From: Collinsella sp. UBA6357
GTDB taxonomy: Bacteria; Actinomycetota; Coriobacteriia; Coriobacteriales; Coriobacteriaceae
DNA length: 11,307 bases
Direction of reading: 5' to 3'
Assembly: GCA_002437815.1 (NCBI GenBank)
Contig: DJRP01000016.1
Coordinates: forward strand, 1-11,307
Below, piece by piece: positions 4,555 to 11,307 of this stretch. A model generated the notes under the pieces. It worked only from the letters and a program-made list of their open reading frames with translations. It ran no database searches and was not told the origin of the DNA. How positions within the stretch are numbered: position 1 is the first letter of the stretch; each line of letters begins with the position of its first letter. The translations under genes and the position numbers were made by a program.

Positions 4555-7485
4555 ATGTCCCAGAGCACGACCCTCGATGACCTGATTCTGCCGGGAACGC
4601 CCGCGACGGTGCGGGCTTCTTACCAGCAGCTCGCCGAGCGCGCGCAGGTCGAGGACTTTGGCCTGCTCGAGGACGACGTGGTGGTGCTGGACACCGAGAC
4701 CACGGGGCTGAGCTTCAAGGATTGCAAGCTCATAGAGATCAGCGCCGCCCGCCTGCGAGGCCGTGAGGTCGTGGAGCGGTTCGAGACGTTCGTGGACCCC
4801 GGCTGCCCCATCCCGCCCGAGATCCAGAAGCTCACGGGCATCAGCCAGCTCGACGTGCAGGGCGCCCCGAGAGACCGCGAGGCCGTCGCCGCGCTCGCCG
4901 AGTTCGTGGCAGGCGCCCCCGTGCTCGCGCACAACGCGACCTTTGACCGCACGTTCGTGGAGGCGGTCCCCGGCGGCGGCAAGGTCTCGCCAACCTGGAT
5001 CGACACGCTCGCGCTGAGCCGCATCGCGCTGCCCCGGCTCTCTTCTCACCGCCTGGCCGACATGGCCTCGGCCTTTGGCTGCGCGGCGGTCACGCACAAC
5101 TCGACGGACGACGTGGATGCCCTGTGCGGGATGTGGCGCATCATCCTGTGCGCCCTGCGCGACCTGCCGAAGGGGCTTCTTGGCTTCCTCGCAGATATGC
5201 ACCCTGAGGTCGACTGGGCCTACCGGCCGGTGCTCCGCGGGCTTTCGCTGGCGGACGAGGGCACGCGCTTCTCGCTCAAGGCGGTCCGCGCGCAGATGAT
5301 CCAGTCCGAGACGGGCCACGTGCGGCTGGACGCGAACGACATCGAGGGGCGCCGCAGCGTCCCCAGCGAAGAAGAGCTCGCACGTGAGCTGGGGCCGGAC
5401 GGCGTGGCCGCGCGGATGTACGAGCGCCACGAGTCGCGCCCGGAGCAGCAGGCCATGGCGCGCGAGGTGGCCGCCGCGCTCAAGACCTCGACCCACCGCG
5501 CGATCGAGGCGGGCACGGGCGTGGGCAAGTCGCTCGCGTACCTCTTGCCCGAGGTGCTCTATGCGCAGCGCAACAACGTGACGGTGGGCGTCGCTACCAA
5601 GACGAACGCGCTGACCGACCAGCTCGTCAGCCATGAGCTGCCCGCGCTGGCGGAGGCGTTGCCGGAAGGGCTCGAGTTCACGAGCCTCAAAGGCTATGAC
5701 CATTACCCGTGCCTGCACCGCATGGACCGCGCCGTGCGCGATGAGCTGCCGGTCGCCGCCGCGGCGCGCGATGGCCGGTCCGAGAACGCCGTGGCGGGCG
5801 ACATGCTCACGGCGCTGGCGGTCTGCTACGCCTACGCGTGCCAGTCGCCGGACGGCGACCTCGATGCCCTGGGCATCCGGTGGCGCTACGTGCCGCGCCA
5901 GATGCTCACGACGACCTCGGGCGAGTGCCTGCGGTCCCGCTGCCCGTACTTCCCTCACGAGTGCCTGCTGCACGGCGCCCGCAAGCGCGCCGCCTGCGCG
6001 GACGTGGTCGTGACGAACCACTCCCTGCTGCTGCGCAACGTCGAGGCCGAGGGCAACATCCTGCCGCCCATCCGCCACTGGGTCGTGGACGAGGCGCACG
6101 CCTTCGAGGCCGAGGCCAGGCGGCAGTGGGCCGTGGAGGTCTCGGGCTCCGAGGCGCAAACGGCGTTCGAGCTGCTTGGGGGCACCAAGACGGGCGTCAT
6201 CCACACGGCGCTCGCCCAAAGCGCCCGTCTAGACAACTCGACGCTCGTGGCAGGGCTTCTTACCAAGGCCTCCGTCACCCTGGCGCGGGCGCAGGTGGCG
6301 AGCGCCGACCTCTTTGTGGCGGTGCACGAGCTCGTGGGCCAGGCGCGGGCGGACGGCGGCTACGACCTCATGACGCTGTGGATCAACGATGACGTGCGCA
6401 AGAGCGACGAATGGGCAGCCGTCGAGGCCGCGGCGGCGAAGGCCGCGGGCGTGCTCGAGCAGGCGCACAAGGAGCTGGCCGAAGCCGTGACCGCGCTCAA
6501 GGAGACCGACGCACGGCTGGCGGCGGACCTTTCCGAGTCGGCGCGCTTCTTGGCGTCCTTCCTCGAGGGGATCCGGCTCGTGTGCCTGGAGCCGGACGAG
6601 TCGTATGCGTATAGCGCGCAGCTCAGCCGCTCCAAGCGCCGCCTGAACATGGAGAAGCTCGTGGCCGAGAAGCTCGACGTGGGCGCCGACCTCGCCGAGC
6701 GCTGGCTGCCCGAGATGGATTCCGTGGTCTTTACCTCGGCGACGATCGCCGTGGGAGAGGACTTCTCGCACTTCAACGCCGCCGTTGGGCTGGACCGGCT
6801 GGGGCCCGACATGCACCGCGACCTGCGGCTCGACTCGAGCTTCGACTACCAGGGCAACATGGGCGTCGTCGTGTGCCCCGACATGCCCGCTCCCAACGAG
6901 CGCGGCTATATCGACGCGCTCGAGGAGCTGCTCTACGACGTGCACGTGTCGATGGGCGGATCGGTGCTCACGCTGTTCACGAACCGCCGCGACATGGAGC
7001 GGGTCTACAACGACCTCGCGCCGCGCCTGGCCGAGGCGGGCATCCCGCTCGAGCAGCAGGGACGCGGCGCCTCCGCGCGGCGCCTGCGCGACCGCTTCGT
7101 GGCCGACAAGAAACTGTCTCTCTTGGCCCTGAGGTCGTTCTGGGAGGGGTTCGACGCCGCAGGCGACACGCTGCGCTGCGTCGTGATCCCCAAGCTGCCC
7201 TTCGCGAGCCCGAACGACCCGCTTGTGCGCGAGCGCGAGGCACGCGACCAGCGGGCATGGTGGAAGTACTCGCTGCCCGAGGCGGTCATCTCGGTCAAAC
7301 AGGCTGCCGGGCGGCTCATCCGCAGCTCGACGGACTCCGGCGTGCTCGTGCTCGCGGACTCGCGCCTCGTCACGAAGCGCTACGGCAAGCAGTTCCTGTC
7401 CTCGCTGCCCAACACCGAGGCGCAGCGCATCGACCGCGCCCGCGTGGGCCGCTACATCGACCTCTGGCGCTCCTCCCACAACTGA
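4555..7485 (+). CDS. dinG: DinG-family helicase with N-terminal DnaQ-type exonuclease domain
   Basis: This 976-residue protein has two parts. Residues about 40-200 form a DEDDh 3'-5' exonuclease domain like DNA polymerase III epsilon: DTETTG with D46 and E48, HNATFD with D131, and HNSTDD with H181 and D186. From about residue 295 it is a superfamily 2 DinG/XPD helicase: Walker A GTGVGKS at 320-326, DEAH at 512-515, FTSAT, and QAAGRLIR at 916-923. Four cysteines (C386, C458, C463, C470) are spaced almost as in the iron-sulfur cluster of E. coli DinG. DinG unwinds D-loops, R-loops and similar structures in DNA repair; the exonuclease domain suggests linked degradation. The start is ATG 4555 with AGAGGAA at 4544-4550; GTG 4510 and ATG 4537 are less likely. 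Its substrates are not predictable from sequence. Confidence 0.9.
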   Translation: MSQSTTLDDLILPGTPATVRASYQQLAERAQVEDFGLLEDDVVVLDTETTGLSFKDCKLIEISAARLRGREVVERFETFVDPGCPIPPEIQKLTGISQLDVQGAPRDREAVAALAEFVAGAPVLAHNATFDRTFVEAVPGGGKVSPTWIDTLALSRIALPRLSSHRLADMASAFGCAAVTHNSTDDVDALCGMWRIILCALRDLPKGLLGFLADMHPEVDWAYRPVLRGLSLADEGTRFSLKAVRAQMIQSETGHVRLDANDIEGRRSVPSEEELARELGPDGVAARMYERHESRPEQQAMAREVAAALKTSTHRAIEAGTGVGKSLAYLLPEVLYAQRNNVTVGVATKTNALTDQLVSHELPALAEALPEGLEFTSLKGYDHYPCLHRMDRAVRDELPVAAAARDGRSENAVAGDMLTALAVCYAYACQSPDGDLDALGIRWRYVPRQMLTTTSGECLRSRCPYFPHECLLHGARKRAACADVVVTNHSLLLRNVEAEGNILPPIRHWVVDEAHAFEAEARRQWAVEVSGSEAQTAFELLGGTKTGVIHTALAQSARLDNSTLVAGLLTKASVTLARAQVASADLFVAVHELVGQARADGGYDLMTLWINDDVRKSDEWAAVEAAAAKAAGVLEQAHKELAEAVTALKETDARLAADLSESARFLASFLEGIRLVCLEPDESYAYSAQLSRSKRRLNMEKLVAEKLDVGADLAERWLPEMDSVVFTSATIAVGEDFSHFNAAVGLDRLGPDMHRDLRLDSSFDYQGNMGVVVCPDMPAPNERGYIDALEELLYDVHVSMGGSVLTLFTNRRDMERVYNDLAPRLAEAGIPLEQQGRGASARRLRDRFVADKKLSLLALRSFWEGFDAAGDTLRCVVIPKLPFASPNDPLVREREARDQRAWWKYSLPEAVISVKQAAGRLIRSSTDSGVLVLADSRLVTKRYGKQFLSSLPNTEAQRIDRARVGRYIDLWRSSHN

Positions 7486-7490
7486 TCAAA

Positions 7491-7583
7491 TTTGGGGACA
7501 GGTTCGAAATTTACTCATTTGAGAGTATTTGGGGACAGGTTCGAAAAATGCTCAAATGAGTAAATTTCGAACCTGTCCCCAAA
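7491..7583. repeat. Compound inverted-repeat element with three copies of one unit
   Basis: The arms 7491-7523 and 7551-7583 are perfect 33-bp inverted repeats. The 27-bp spacer contains a second direct copy of the 19-bp unit TTTGGGGACAGGTTCGAAA (7528-7546), so the unit occurs at 7491-7509 (+), 7528-7546 (+) and 7565-7583 (-). CTCATTTGAG and its complement mark the inner arm ends. It starts 5 bp after the dinG stop. No transposase gene is present. It resembles REP/BIME-type palindromic elements moved in trans by RAYT (Y1 HUH) transposases, but that assignment is inference. As RNA it could form a long hairpin, yet no U-tract follows, so terminator function is doubtful. Confidence 0.85.
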
Positions 7584-7585
7584 AG

Positions 7586-7622
7586 TGCTCAACGTTGCGA
7601 GAAGGGAACCTGTGGCAAATTT
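7586..7622. repeat. Probable degraded copy of the same repeat unit
   Basis: This stretch starts with TGCTCAA, as does 7549-7583, and ends with GAACCTGTGGCAAATTT (7606-7622), which resembles the inverted unit GAACCTGTCCCCAAATTT with one deletion and two changes. The middle does not align well. It looks like a decayed tandem copy. Confidence 0.45.
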
Positions 7623-7642
7623 CCGCGCGGGCAACGTATACT
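7613..7642 (+). promoter_or_regulatory. Candidate promoter for the purE operon
   Basis: TATACT at 7637-7642 is a good -10 match. With an 18-bp spacer the -35 would be TGGCAA (7613-7618), matching at only three positions and lying in the degraded repeat copy. It would give a leader of roughly 50 nt before purE. No PurR-like or other operator was recognised. Confidence 0.4.
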
Positions 7643-7668
7643 GAAGACTTGCAGCAAGCAGTCCAAGG

Positions 7669-7682
7669 GCGCCTTGCGGCGC
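7669..7682 (+). other. Small hairpin in the purE leader
   Basis: GCGCC (7669-7673) pairs with GGCGC (7678-7682) around a TTGC loop, ending directly before the GGAGGGGAG ribosome binding site. It could influence translation initiation but is small. It does not resemble the purine riboswitch aptamer. Confidence 0.35.
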
Positions 7683-7697
7683 GGAGGGGAGAAGCTC

Positions 7698-8168
7698 GTG
7701 GCACAGTCCGTCGATCGTCCGCTCGTTGGAATCATCATGGGTTCCAAGTCCGACATGCCTGTAATGGAGGCTTGCACCGCCGAGCTCGATGAGCTGGGCG
7801 TTCCCTATGAGCTGGTGATCGCGAGCGCCCACCGCACGCCGGACAAGGTCCACGAGTGGGCCGCCTCCGCCGCCGACCGCGGCATCAAGGTCATCATCGC
7901 CGCCGCCGGCAAGGCCGCTCACCTGGGCGGCGTCGTCGCTGCCTACACCCCGCTGCCCATCATCGGGGTCCCCATGAAGACCTCCGACCTCGGCGGCATG
8001 GACTCGCTTCTCTCCATGGTCCAGATGCCCTCCGGCGTCCCCGTGGCCTGCGTCGCCATCAACGGCGCGAAGAACGCCGCCATCTACGCGACCCAGATCC
8101 TGGGCGCGACCATGCCCGAGTACCGCAAGGTGATCGAGGACTTCAAGCGCGAGATGGCGGAGGGCTAG
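7698..8168 (+). CDS. purE: PurE, N5-carboxyaminoimidazole ribonucleotide mutase (class I)
   Basis: PurE converts N5-CAIR to CAIR in de novo purine synthesis, in the cytoplasm, normally acting after PurK. The product has 156 residues, close to the usual class I length of about 160. GSKSD at residues 15-19 gives S16 and D19, and SAHRTP gives H45; these numbers coincide with the catalytic positions recalled for E. coli PurE, which supports GTG 7698 as the start. GGAGGGGAG at 7683-7691 is a strong ribosome binding site, whereas the in-frame TTG at 7674 has none. AAHLGG in the middle of the protein fits class I (bacterial mutase), not class II. It is the first gene of an apparent purE-sortase-purF-purM operon. 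No purK is visible in the window. Confidence 0.95.
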   Translation: MAQSVDRPLVGIIMGSKSDMPVMEACTAELDELGVPYELVIASAHRTPDKVHEWAASAADRGIKVIIAAAGKAAHLGGVVAAYTPLPIIGVPMKTSDLGGMDSLLSMVQMPSGVPVACVAINGAKNAAIYATQILGATMPEYRKVIEDFKREMAEG

Positions 8169-8174
8169 GAAGCA

Positions 8175-9185
8175 GTGCCCGCTCATTTCAAACAACCCGA
8201 CGAGCCCGGCCGCGCTTCTTTGCGCAGCCCCTCGGCCCCAGTGCGACGCACCCGCGGCGGCGACGAGTCCTACCACGCCCCCGCGTCAAACAGCCACGCC
8301 AGCGCCTCCGCGCCCGGCCAGGCCGTGGGCTACCGCGCCGTCGTGGGAACGTCCGGGACCGGCACCGGCGCGCACAGGCGCCGCGACCCGCAGGTCGACC
8401 CGTATGACATCAAGGACAGCCGCGACCCCCGCCGTCGGCGAGCGAAGGTCTTCTCGACGGTCCTCTTTGCCATAGGCATCGCGCTGCTCCTGGTGGCGGC
8501 CGGCCTATGGGGCTACAACCAGTGGCAGTACCACCAGCAGGACGTCGTGAACGAGAAGCTCGCGGCCTATGCGACGGTGGACGACTCCGGTTCCAATGCG
8601 CCGCAGGTAGATTGGTCCGCCCTGAAGGCCCTGAATCCCGAGGCCGTGGCGTGGGTCCAGATACCCGGCACTGTGGTCAACTTCCCGGTCTTCCAATCCT
8701 CGGACAACGAGAAGTACCTCCACACCGACGCGAACGGCGACCGCTCCCTGGGCGGCCAGGTCTTCCTCGACTGTGAGAACGCGGCCCCCGGCATGCAGGA
8801 CCAGCAGACCATGGTCTATGGCCACCACCTGCGCAACGGCGCCATGTTCAAGGCCGTGGCCGACATGGAGAACCAGGCCGCGCTCGACAGCGTGGACACC
8901 GTCTGGTACGTAACGCCGGACGCGACCTACGAGCTCAGGCCCCTCTTTGTGTACAAAACCGACGGCGACGACACCGACGCCCGCACGTTCGACTTCGAGT
9001 CCGCCGACGCGTTCCACGAGTATCTCCAAGGGCTCCTGGCCCGCTCGAGCTCCCGGGCGAGCGATGCCCAGGCGGCCATAGAAGGTTCCGATCGGGTGCT
9101 CTCGCTTTGCACCTGCAGCTATACCGGCAACGAGACCGGTCGCGTCATCCTCGTGTGCGCGCCAAAGGACTCGAGCCAGGGATAG
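8175..9185 (+). CDS. srtB: Class B sortase-family cysteine transpeptidase
   Basis: Sortases cleave a sorting signal and attach surface proteins to peptidoglycan or polymerise pili, outside the membrane. This 336-residue protein has an unusual cytoplasmic N-terminus of about 90 residues rich in Ala, Ser, Pro and Arg, then an RRRR-flanked transmembrane helix at 92-114, then the sortase domain. WVQIPGTVVNFPVFQ and the following GGQVFLD are class B-like. The catalytic triad is H217 in YGHHLRNGAMF, C312 in LSLCTCSY, and R323. A second cysteine, C314, sits two residues after C312. The start is GTG 8175, six bases after the purE stop, with a weak AGGA at 8167-8170; a later start would only trim the N-terminal tail. 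No LPxTG-type substrate is encoded nearby, so substrate and pathway are unknown. Its place between purine genes is unusual. Confidence 0.9.
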   Translation: MPAHFKQPDEPGRASLRSPSAPVRRTRGGDESYHAPASNSHASASAPGQAVGYRAVVGTSGTGTGAHRRRDPQVDPYDIKDSRDPRRRRAKVFSTVLFAIGIALLLVAAGLWGYNQWQYHQQDVVNEKLAAYATVDDSGSNAPQVDWSALKALNPEAVAWVQIPGTVVNFPVFQSSDNEKYLHTDANGDRSLGGQVFLDCENAAPGMQDQQTMVYGHHLRNGAMFKAVADMENQAALDSVDTVWYVTPDATYELRPLFVYKTDGDDTDARTFDFESADAFHEYLQGLLARSSSRASDAQAAIEGSDRVLSLCTCSYTGNETGRVILVCAPKDSSQG

Positions 9186-9226
9186 GGCGACGATCAACAC
9201 ACCGCTACCGAGAGGAAAAGATCTTC

Positions 9227-10876
9227 GTGTCAGAGAAGTTCGAACATCTAGAAACGGCGGCGAGAAGCACCAGCGTGCCGGTTTCCTCGCCGGCGGCGCC
9301 GGCCGAGGGGGACGACAAGCTCCATGAGGAGTGCGGCGTCTTTGGCATCTGGGCCCCCGGCCGCGACGTGGCGCGCATGACGTACTTCGCGCTCCACGCG
9401 CTGCAGCACCGCGGCCAGGATTCCTCGGGAATCGCCGTGGGCGACGGCAAGACCGTCCTCGTGCGCAAGGACCTGGGCCTCGTGACGCAGGTCTTCACCG
9501 ACGCCGACCTGGCCGCCATGCCCGGCAAGGTCGCCTGCGGCCACTGCCGCTACGGCACGGCCGGGGCGAAGGGCTGGGAATCCGCCCAGCCGCACCTCTC
9601 GATGATCAACGACGTGATCATCGCGCTCGCCCACAACGGCACGCTCGTGAACTTCGACCAGCTGCGCCACGAGCTCATCGAGATGGGCGTCCCCTTCCGC
9701 TCGAACACCGATTCCGAGGTCGCCGCGAAGCTCATCGGCTTCTTTACCCAGCGCGGGCACAGCCTGCGCGCCGGCATCTCGCACACCATGCGGATGCTCG
9801 AGGGCGGCTACGCCATGGTCCTCGTGCGCGAGAACGCCCTCTACGCCTTCCGTGACCCCCACGGGATCCGCCCGCTCGTCTTGGGCGAGCTGCCCGACGG
9901 CGCCGGTTGGGTCGTCGCGAGCGAGACGTGCGCCCTTGACACCGTGGGCGCGACGTACGTGCGGGAGGTCGCGCCCGGCGAGATCGTGCGCGTCTCGGAC
10001 GACGGCCTCTCGAGCCAGATGGGCTGCGCGCCGCGCGCCTGCGCGAACTGCATCTTCGAGCACGTGTACTTCTCGCGGCCGGACTCGGTGAAGGACGGCA
10101 TGTCCATCTACCGCGTACGCCACAACATGGGCCGTGAGCTCGCCCGCGAGACGCCCGCCGACGCCGACCTCGTGATCGGCGTGCCCGACTCCGGCAACCC
10201 CGCCGCGGAGGGCTTCGCGAAGGAGTCCGGCATCCCGTACGGTACGGGCCTCATCAAGAACCGCTACATCGCCCGCACGTTCATCGCCCCCACGCAGGAG
10301 CTGCGCGAGCGCGGCGTGCGCCTCAAGCTGAACGCCCTCAAGGACGTCGTGGCCGGCAAGCGCCTCATCATGGTCGACGACTCCATCGTGCGCGGCACCA
10401 CCTCCGCGCAGATCGTGCAGCTGCTGCGCGACGCCGGTGCGACCGAGGTCCACGTGCGCTCCGCCTCGCCGATGGTCAAGTGGCCGTGCTTCTACGGCAT
10501 CGACACCGCCGACCAGGACCAGCTCATCGCGGCGAACATGACGCTCGAGCAGATTCGCGAGCACATCGGCGCCGACTCCGTGGGGTTCCTCTCGCTCGAC
10601 GGCCTCATGCGGTGCGTGCCCGAGGTGGGCTACTGCAAAGCCTGCTTCGACGGCAACTATCCCGTCGAGATCCCCAAGTCTTTCTACGAGGAGAAGTTCC
10701 TCCCCGGCTACAAGCCCCACAACCTCGAGACGGCGAGCGAGCTGTCCCGCATGCACCCCGAGCAGGTGCTCGAGATGGCGGATTCCGCGGCCGACGCGGG
10801 CTTCTCTGCAAAGAAGAACGACGAGGCCTCGACGGACGACGCCTCCGCAACGAACGACGCACAGAAGGAGAACTAG
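9227..10876 (+). CDS. purF: PurF, amidophosphoribosyltransferase
   Basis: PurF makes 5-phosphoribosylamine from PRPP and glutamine, the committed step of purine synthesis. From GTG 9227 (AGAGGA at 9211-9216) it has 549 residues. The N-terminal nucleophile is C36 in EECGVFGI, so 35 residues must be removed, against 11 in Bacillus subtilis as recalled. HALQHRGQ and NGTLVN belong to the glutaminase domain, and the PRPP loop IMVDDSIVRGTT is at about 381-392. C275, C421, C470 and C473 match the four cysteines that bind 4Fe-4S in the Bacillus-type enzyme. The last 50 or so residues form a polar, acidic, probably disordered tail. An upstream in-frame extension to 9107 overlaps the sortase and is rejected. 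Nucleotide feedback inhibition is expected from the family. Confidence 0.95.
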   Translation: MSEKFEHLETAARSTSVPVSSPAAPAEGDDKLHEECGVFGIWAPGRDVARMTYFALHALQHRGQDSSGIAVGDGKTVLVRKDLGLVTQVFTDADLAAMPGKVACGHCRYGTAGAKGWESAQPHLSMINDVIIALAHNGTLVNFDQLRHELIEMGVPFRSNTDSEVAAKLIGFFTQRGHSLRAGISHTMRMLEGGYAMVLVRENALYAFRDPHGIRPLVLGELPDGAGWVVASETCALDTVGATYVREVAPGEIVRVSDDGLSSQMGCAPRACANCIFEHVYFSRPDSVKDGMSIYRVRHNMGRELARETPADADLVIGVPDSGNPAAEGFAKESGIPYGTGLIKNRYIARTFIAPTQELRERGVRLKLNALKDVVAGKRLIMVDDSIVRGTTSAQIVQLLRDAGATEVHVRSASPMVKWPCFYGIDTADQDQLIAANMTLEQIREHIGADSVGFLSLDGLMRCVPEVGYCKACFDGNYPVEIPKSFYEEKFLPGYKPHNLETASELSRMHPEQVLEMADSAADAGFSAKKNDEASTDDASATNDAQKEN

Positions 10877-10877
10877 C

Positions 10878-11307
10878 ATGACCGAGCAAGCCAAGCACGT
10901 GACCTATGCCGACGCCGGCGTCGATGTGGACGAGGGCGCCCGTGCGGTCGACGCCATTAAGGATGCGGTGAAGGAGACGAACCGACCCGAGGTCATCGGC
11001 GGCCTGGGCGGCTTTGGGTCGTGCTTCTCGATGGCCGGGTTCAAGGACATGGAGGACCCGGTGCTCGTCTCGGGCACCGACGGCGTGGGCACGAAGCTCG
11101 CGATCGCGCAGCTGCTCGACCGCCACGACACCGTGGGCGAGGACCTCGTGGCCATGTGCGTCGACGACGTCGTGCCCATCGGCGCCGAACCGCTCTTCTT
11201 CCTGGATTACGTGGCGATCGGCAAGCTGCGCGCCGAGCACGTGGCGCAGATCGTGAAGGGTATCGCGAACGGCTGCAAGAAGTCCGGCTGCGCGCTCGTG
11301 GGCGGCG
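10878..11307 (+). CDS. purM: PurM, phosphoribosylformylglycinamidine cyclo-ligase (5' part)
   Basis: PurM (AIR synthetase) closes the imidazole ring of formylglycinamidine ribonucleotide using ATP, giving AIR two steps before the PurE reaction. Only the first 143 codons are present; the frame is open to the window end, against roughly 340-350 residues for a whole protein. Visible motifs are YADAGVD at 10-16, GGLGGFGS at 41-48, SGTDGVGTKL at 65-74 and GAEPLFFLDY at 102-111, all characteristic of the PurM/PurL ATP-binding fold. MCVDDVV at 93-99 has Asp where E. coli has Asn, a variant I associate with actinobacterial PurM. The ATG follows the purF stop by one base, and AGAAGGAG at 10863-10870 is a strong ribosome binding site, so it is cotranscribed with purF. 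Confidence 0.95.
   Translation, partial: MTEQAKHVTYADAGVDVDEGARAVDAIKDAVKETNRPEVIGGLGGFGSCFSMAGFKDMEDPVLVSGTDGVGTKLAIAQLLDRHDTVGEDLVAMCVDDVVPIGAEPLFFLDYVAIGKLRAEHVAQIVKGIANGCKKSGCALVGG

Noticed and set aside
4474..6219. 581-residue minus-strand frame antisense to dinG, plus a second at 6229-7479
   Set aside because: These are long open frames expected opposite a GC-rich gene. Their composition is dominated by Arg, Ala, Gly, His and Val with no recognisable domain, while the plus strand has a full set of helicase motifs.
7674..7697. TTG start for purE
   Set aside because: It lies in the loop of a hairpin before the ribosome binding site; GTG 7698 restores family residue numbering and follows GGAGGGGAG.
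7643..7697. Purine riboswitch in the purE leader
   Set aside because: The leader is only about 55 nt with one small hairpin, and shows no three-way-junction aptamer pattern.
9107..9226. 40-residue upstream extension of purF
   Set aside because: It overlaps the sortase catalytic region in another frame, is Arg-rich shadow sequence, and GTG 9227 has a ribosome binding site.
9248..10894. 548-residue minus-strand frame antisense to purF
   Set aside because: It is a GC-driven shadow of purF, with low-complexity composition and no motif.

Overview
This window looks like a stretch of bacterial chromosome, probably from a high-GC Actinomycetota lineage such as Coriobacteriia (Collinsella/Olsenella/Atopobium-like). 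That placement is inferred from base composition, protein wording and gene order, not from any search. There are nine protein genes (the last cut by the window end), a cluster of chromosome-partitioning (parS) sites, two hairpin terminators and one repeat element. No tRNA, rRNA or CRISPR array was seen.

Region 1 (1-2330) is a chromosome-segregation locus and is visibly AT-richer than the rest. A gene-free stretch (1-331) holds five strong parS sites and one decayed one. Then come parA (GTG start), parB (overlapping parA by 8 nt) and an 80-residue membrane-anchored protein of unknown function whose ATG overlaps the parB stop. A seventh, variant parS lies just past the operon, before a hairpin terminator shared with the convergent rlmN gene. 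ParB loads at parS and spreads; ParA uses ATP to move or orient the ParB-parS complexes.

Region 2 (2348-7485) holds rlmN on the minus strand (23S rRNA/tRNA methylation), divergent from ddl (D-Ala-D-Ala ligase, cell wall). Then, after a hairpin terminator, comes a large DinG-family protein that joins a DnaQ-type exonuclease domain to a helicase retaining four cysteines of an iron-sulfur cluster.

Region 3 (7486-7697) is intergenic. It carries a compact repeat with 33-bp perfect inverted arms and a third nested copy, a degraded relic of the same unit, a candidate promoter and a short leader hairpin.

Region 4 (7698-11307) is a de novo purine biosynthesis operon: purE, an embedded class B sortase, purF (with a long putative propeptide and four cluster cysteines) and the first 143 codons of purM. 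The sortase, a cell-surface transpeptidase, is the functional outlier.

Most of this is conserved housekeeping gene content. I see no convincing wholly new system. The best leads are the inverted-repeat element, the sortase inside the pur operon, the exonuclease-DinG hybrid and the coupled small membrane protein after parB.
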